From positions 1 through 5,681 of the forward strand of contig CAKRHL010000150.1 in assembly GCA_934338765.1 (NCBI GenBank): a stretch of DNA of 5,681 nucleotides, in the 5' to 3' direction. This DNA is from an uncultured Lachnospiraceae bacterium (GTDB lineage: Bacteria; Bacillota; Clostridia; Lachnospirales; Lachnospiraceae). This document shows positions 4,837 to 5,681 of the stretch, piece by piece. The notes beneath the pieces were generated by a model. That model was given only the letters and a program-made list of their open reading frames with translations, had not been told where the DNA came from and did not search any database. The position numbers were made by a program, and so were the translations under genes. Every line of letters begins with the position of its first letter. The first letter of the stretch is position 1.

Positions 4837-5681
4837 ATGGCACAGCAAAGAAGGAAAAGACAGTTAAGGTTCACGGGAAGAAAAACAAATAAACAGAAAA
4901 CAAGGCGCCGGCTATGGCTTTTACTTACATTGTCGGTGCTCTTTTTGATGTGCATTATTTTTGATTGTCACAGGAAAGGTCTGTTTCAGAGGGAGTGGAA
5001 GGAGCTTACACATCAGCAGCCGCAAACCGGGAAGAAATCCGGGAAAAAAGATACGGAAAAGATAAGGGTGCTTCTGACCAATGATGCAATGAACAGCATC
5101 TATCATGACTCAGTCCGGATCAGCGGTACCAGAGAGTTTATGGTATGTAAGAACGGAAAGAAAAAACATTATGCCGGTGGAACTTCCATTGAATTTTCTT
5201 TCCATGAACAAAACCGGGTAAAAAACGAAGTAAAAATAACCTGTCCCCGGGGAAGGATCAAGGTGGAATCCATCACAAGATCCGGCAAAAATCCTGTGTA
5301 TCGGGGAAGCTTGAAACTCGTCAGGAAAAAACAGGGGCTGCTTCTAGTCAATACATTAACACTACGGGAATATTTATATGGTGTTGTGCCAAGTGAAATG
5401 CCATCCTCTTATCCTATGGAGGCGTTAAAGGCGCAGGCGGTATGTGCCCGTTCCTTTGCATGGAGGCAGATGCGTTCCGGCAGTTATAAGGAATATGGAG
5501 CTGATGTGGATGATACAACAGCTTTTCAGGTGTATCATATGACGGAGGAGGACGCCCGGACCAGAAAGGCAGTCAGGAGTACTGCCGGTAAAATGGTATA
5601 TTCAGGAGATCAGGTGATCACCACATATTACTATTCTACATCCTGGGGATATAGTGCCTCAGAGCAGGAGGCGTGGGGTGG
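4837..5681 (+). CDS. Membrane-anchored SpoIID/LytB-domain protein, 3' end beyond window
   Basis: The first 281 residues are visible and the frame stays open to the right edge. The founding member SpoIID is a lytic transglycosylase that cuts denuded peptidoglycan strands during engulfment of the forespore; other members such as LytB-type proteins modify wall hydrolases or act in vegetative cells. The layout is a very basic cytoplasmic tail (1-26), one membrane segment (27-43, WLLLTLSVLFLMCIIF), a charged linker (44-75) and the extracytoplasmic domain from about 76. The key motif is LREYLYGVVPSEMP (176-189, with E187 at the place of the SpoIID catalytic Glu), then YPMEALKAQAVCARSFA (192-208), DVDDTTAFQVY (223-233) and YYYSTSWGYSASEQEAWG (264-281). 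The usual STSGG is STSWG here, and no Cys/His cluster is seen near VDDTTAFQVY. The start is ATG 4837 with AAGGA (4826-4830) 6 nt upstream. Whether it is the sporulation SpoIID or a paralogue is unsettled; no spoIIQ or spoIIIA-type neighbour is visible. Confidence 0.88.
   Translation, partial: MAQQRRKRQLRFTGRKTNKQKTRRRLWLLLTLSVLFLMCIIFDCHRKGLFQREWKELTHQQPQTGKKSGKKDTEKIRVLLTNDAMNSIYHDSVRISGTREFMVCKNGKKKHYAGGTSIEFSFHEQNRVKNEVKITCPRGRIKVESITRSGKNPVYRGSLKLVRKKQGLLLVNTLTLREYLYGVVPSEMPSSYPMEALKAQAVCARSFAWRQMRSGSYKEYGADVDDTTAFQVYHMTEEDARTRKAVRSTAGKMVYSGDQVITTYYYSTSWGYSASEQEAWG

Noticed and set aside
1..5681. CRISPR arrays, insertion sequences, prophage genes, toxin-antitoxin or defence modules
   Set aside because: No regularly spaced repeats, no transposase or integrase motifs, no terminal inverted repeats and no small overlapping gene pairs were seen; the content looks like ordinary core and near-core chromosome.

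Overview
The window reads as chromosomal DNA of an anaerobic Firmicute, most likely a Lachnospiraceae-type Clostridium relative. The grounds are the protein styles (GlgA with the FEPCGLSQL motif, an RsuA-type pseudouridine synthase, a SpoIID/LytB-domain protein), strong GGAG-type ribosome binding sites, a tRNA gene without an encoded CCA end, and moderate G+C. The genus cannot be fixed from the sequence alone. All six protein genes lie on the + strand and are tightly packed; one tRNA gene lies on the - strand. No stretch longer than about 250 bases lacks a protein gene, and the longest one (2612-2857) is filled by a terminator, the tRNA gene and two promoters.

Left part (1-2611). The 3' half of glycogen synthase glgA runs in from the left edge. 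An RsuA-like 16S rRNA pseudouridine synthase follows 19 nt later with a GTG start, then an alpha/beta hydrolase of the monoacylglycerol lipase/lysophospholipase type 69 nt after that. I see no terminator between these three, so they may be read as one transcript. The hydrolase has a Shine-Dalgarno sequence in the loop of a small hairpin and an unusual basic, A-run-rich N-terminus.

Middle (2612-2857). A perfect 14-bp hairpin with T/A flanks terminates the hydrolase transcript and, from the other strand, the tRNA transcript. tRNA-Thr(CGU) lies on the - strand with a clear TTGATT-17-TAAAAT promoter. A weaker divergent promoter faces right.

Right part (2858-5681). The first gene is a pyruvate kinase-like protein that keeps the catalytic core but lacks the whole C-terminal domain. 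A short stem-loop follows, then a zinc-dependent phospholipase C-family protein with no signal peptide, then the start of a membrane-anchored SpoIID/LytB-domain protein cut off by the right edge. The gap before the last gene holds a dyad and a possible promoter with some likeness to the sporulation sigma-E consensus.

The genes do not form one obvious pathway: carbon storage, rRNA modification, lipid ester hydrolysis, a glycolytic-enzyme paralogue and cell-wall remodelling. I found no CRISPR array, insertion sequence, phage gene, toxin-antitoxin pair or defence system, and no convincing undescribed multi-gene system. The most interesting items are the C-domain-less pyruvate kinase, the leaderless Zn-PLC-family protein and several dyad symmetries.
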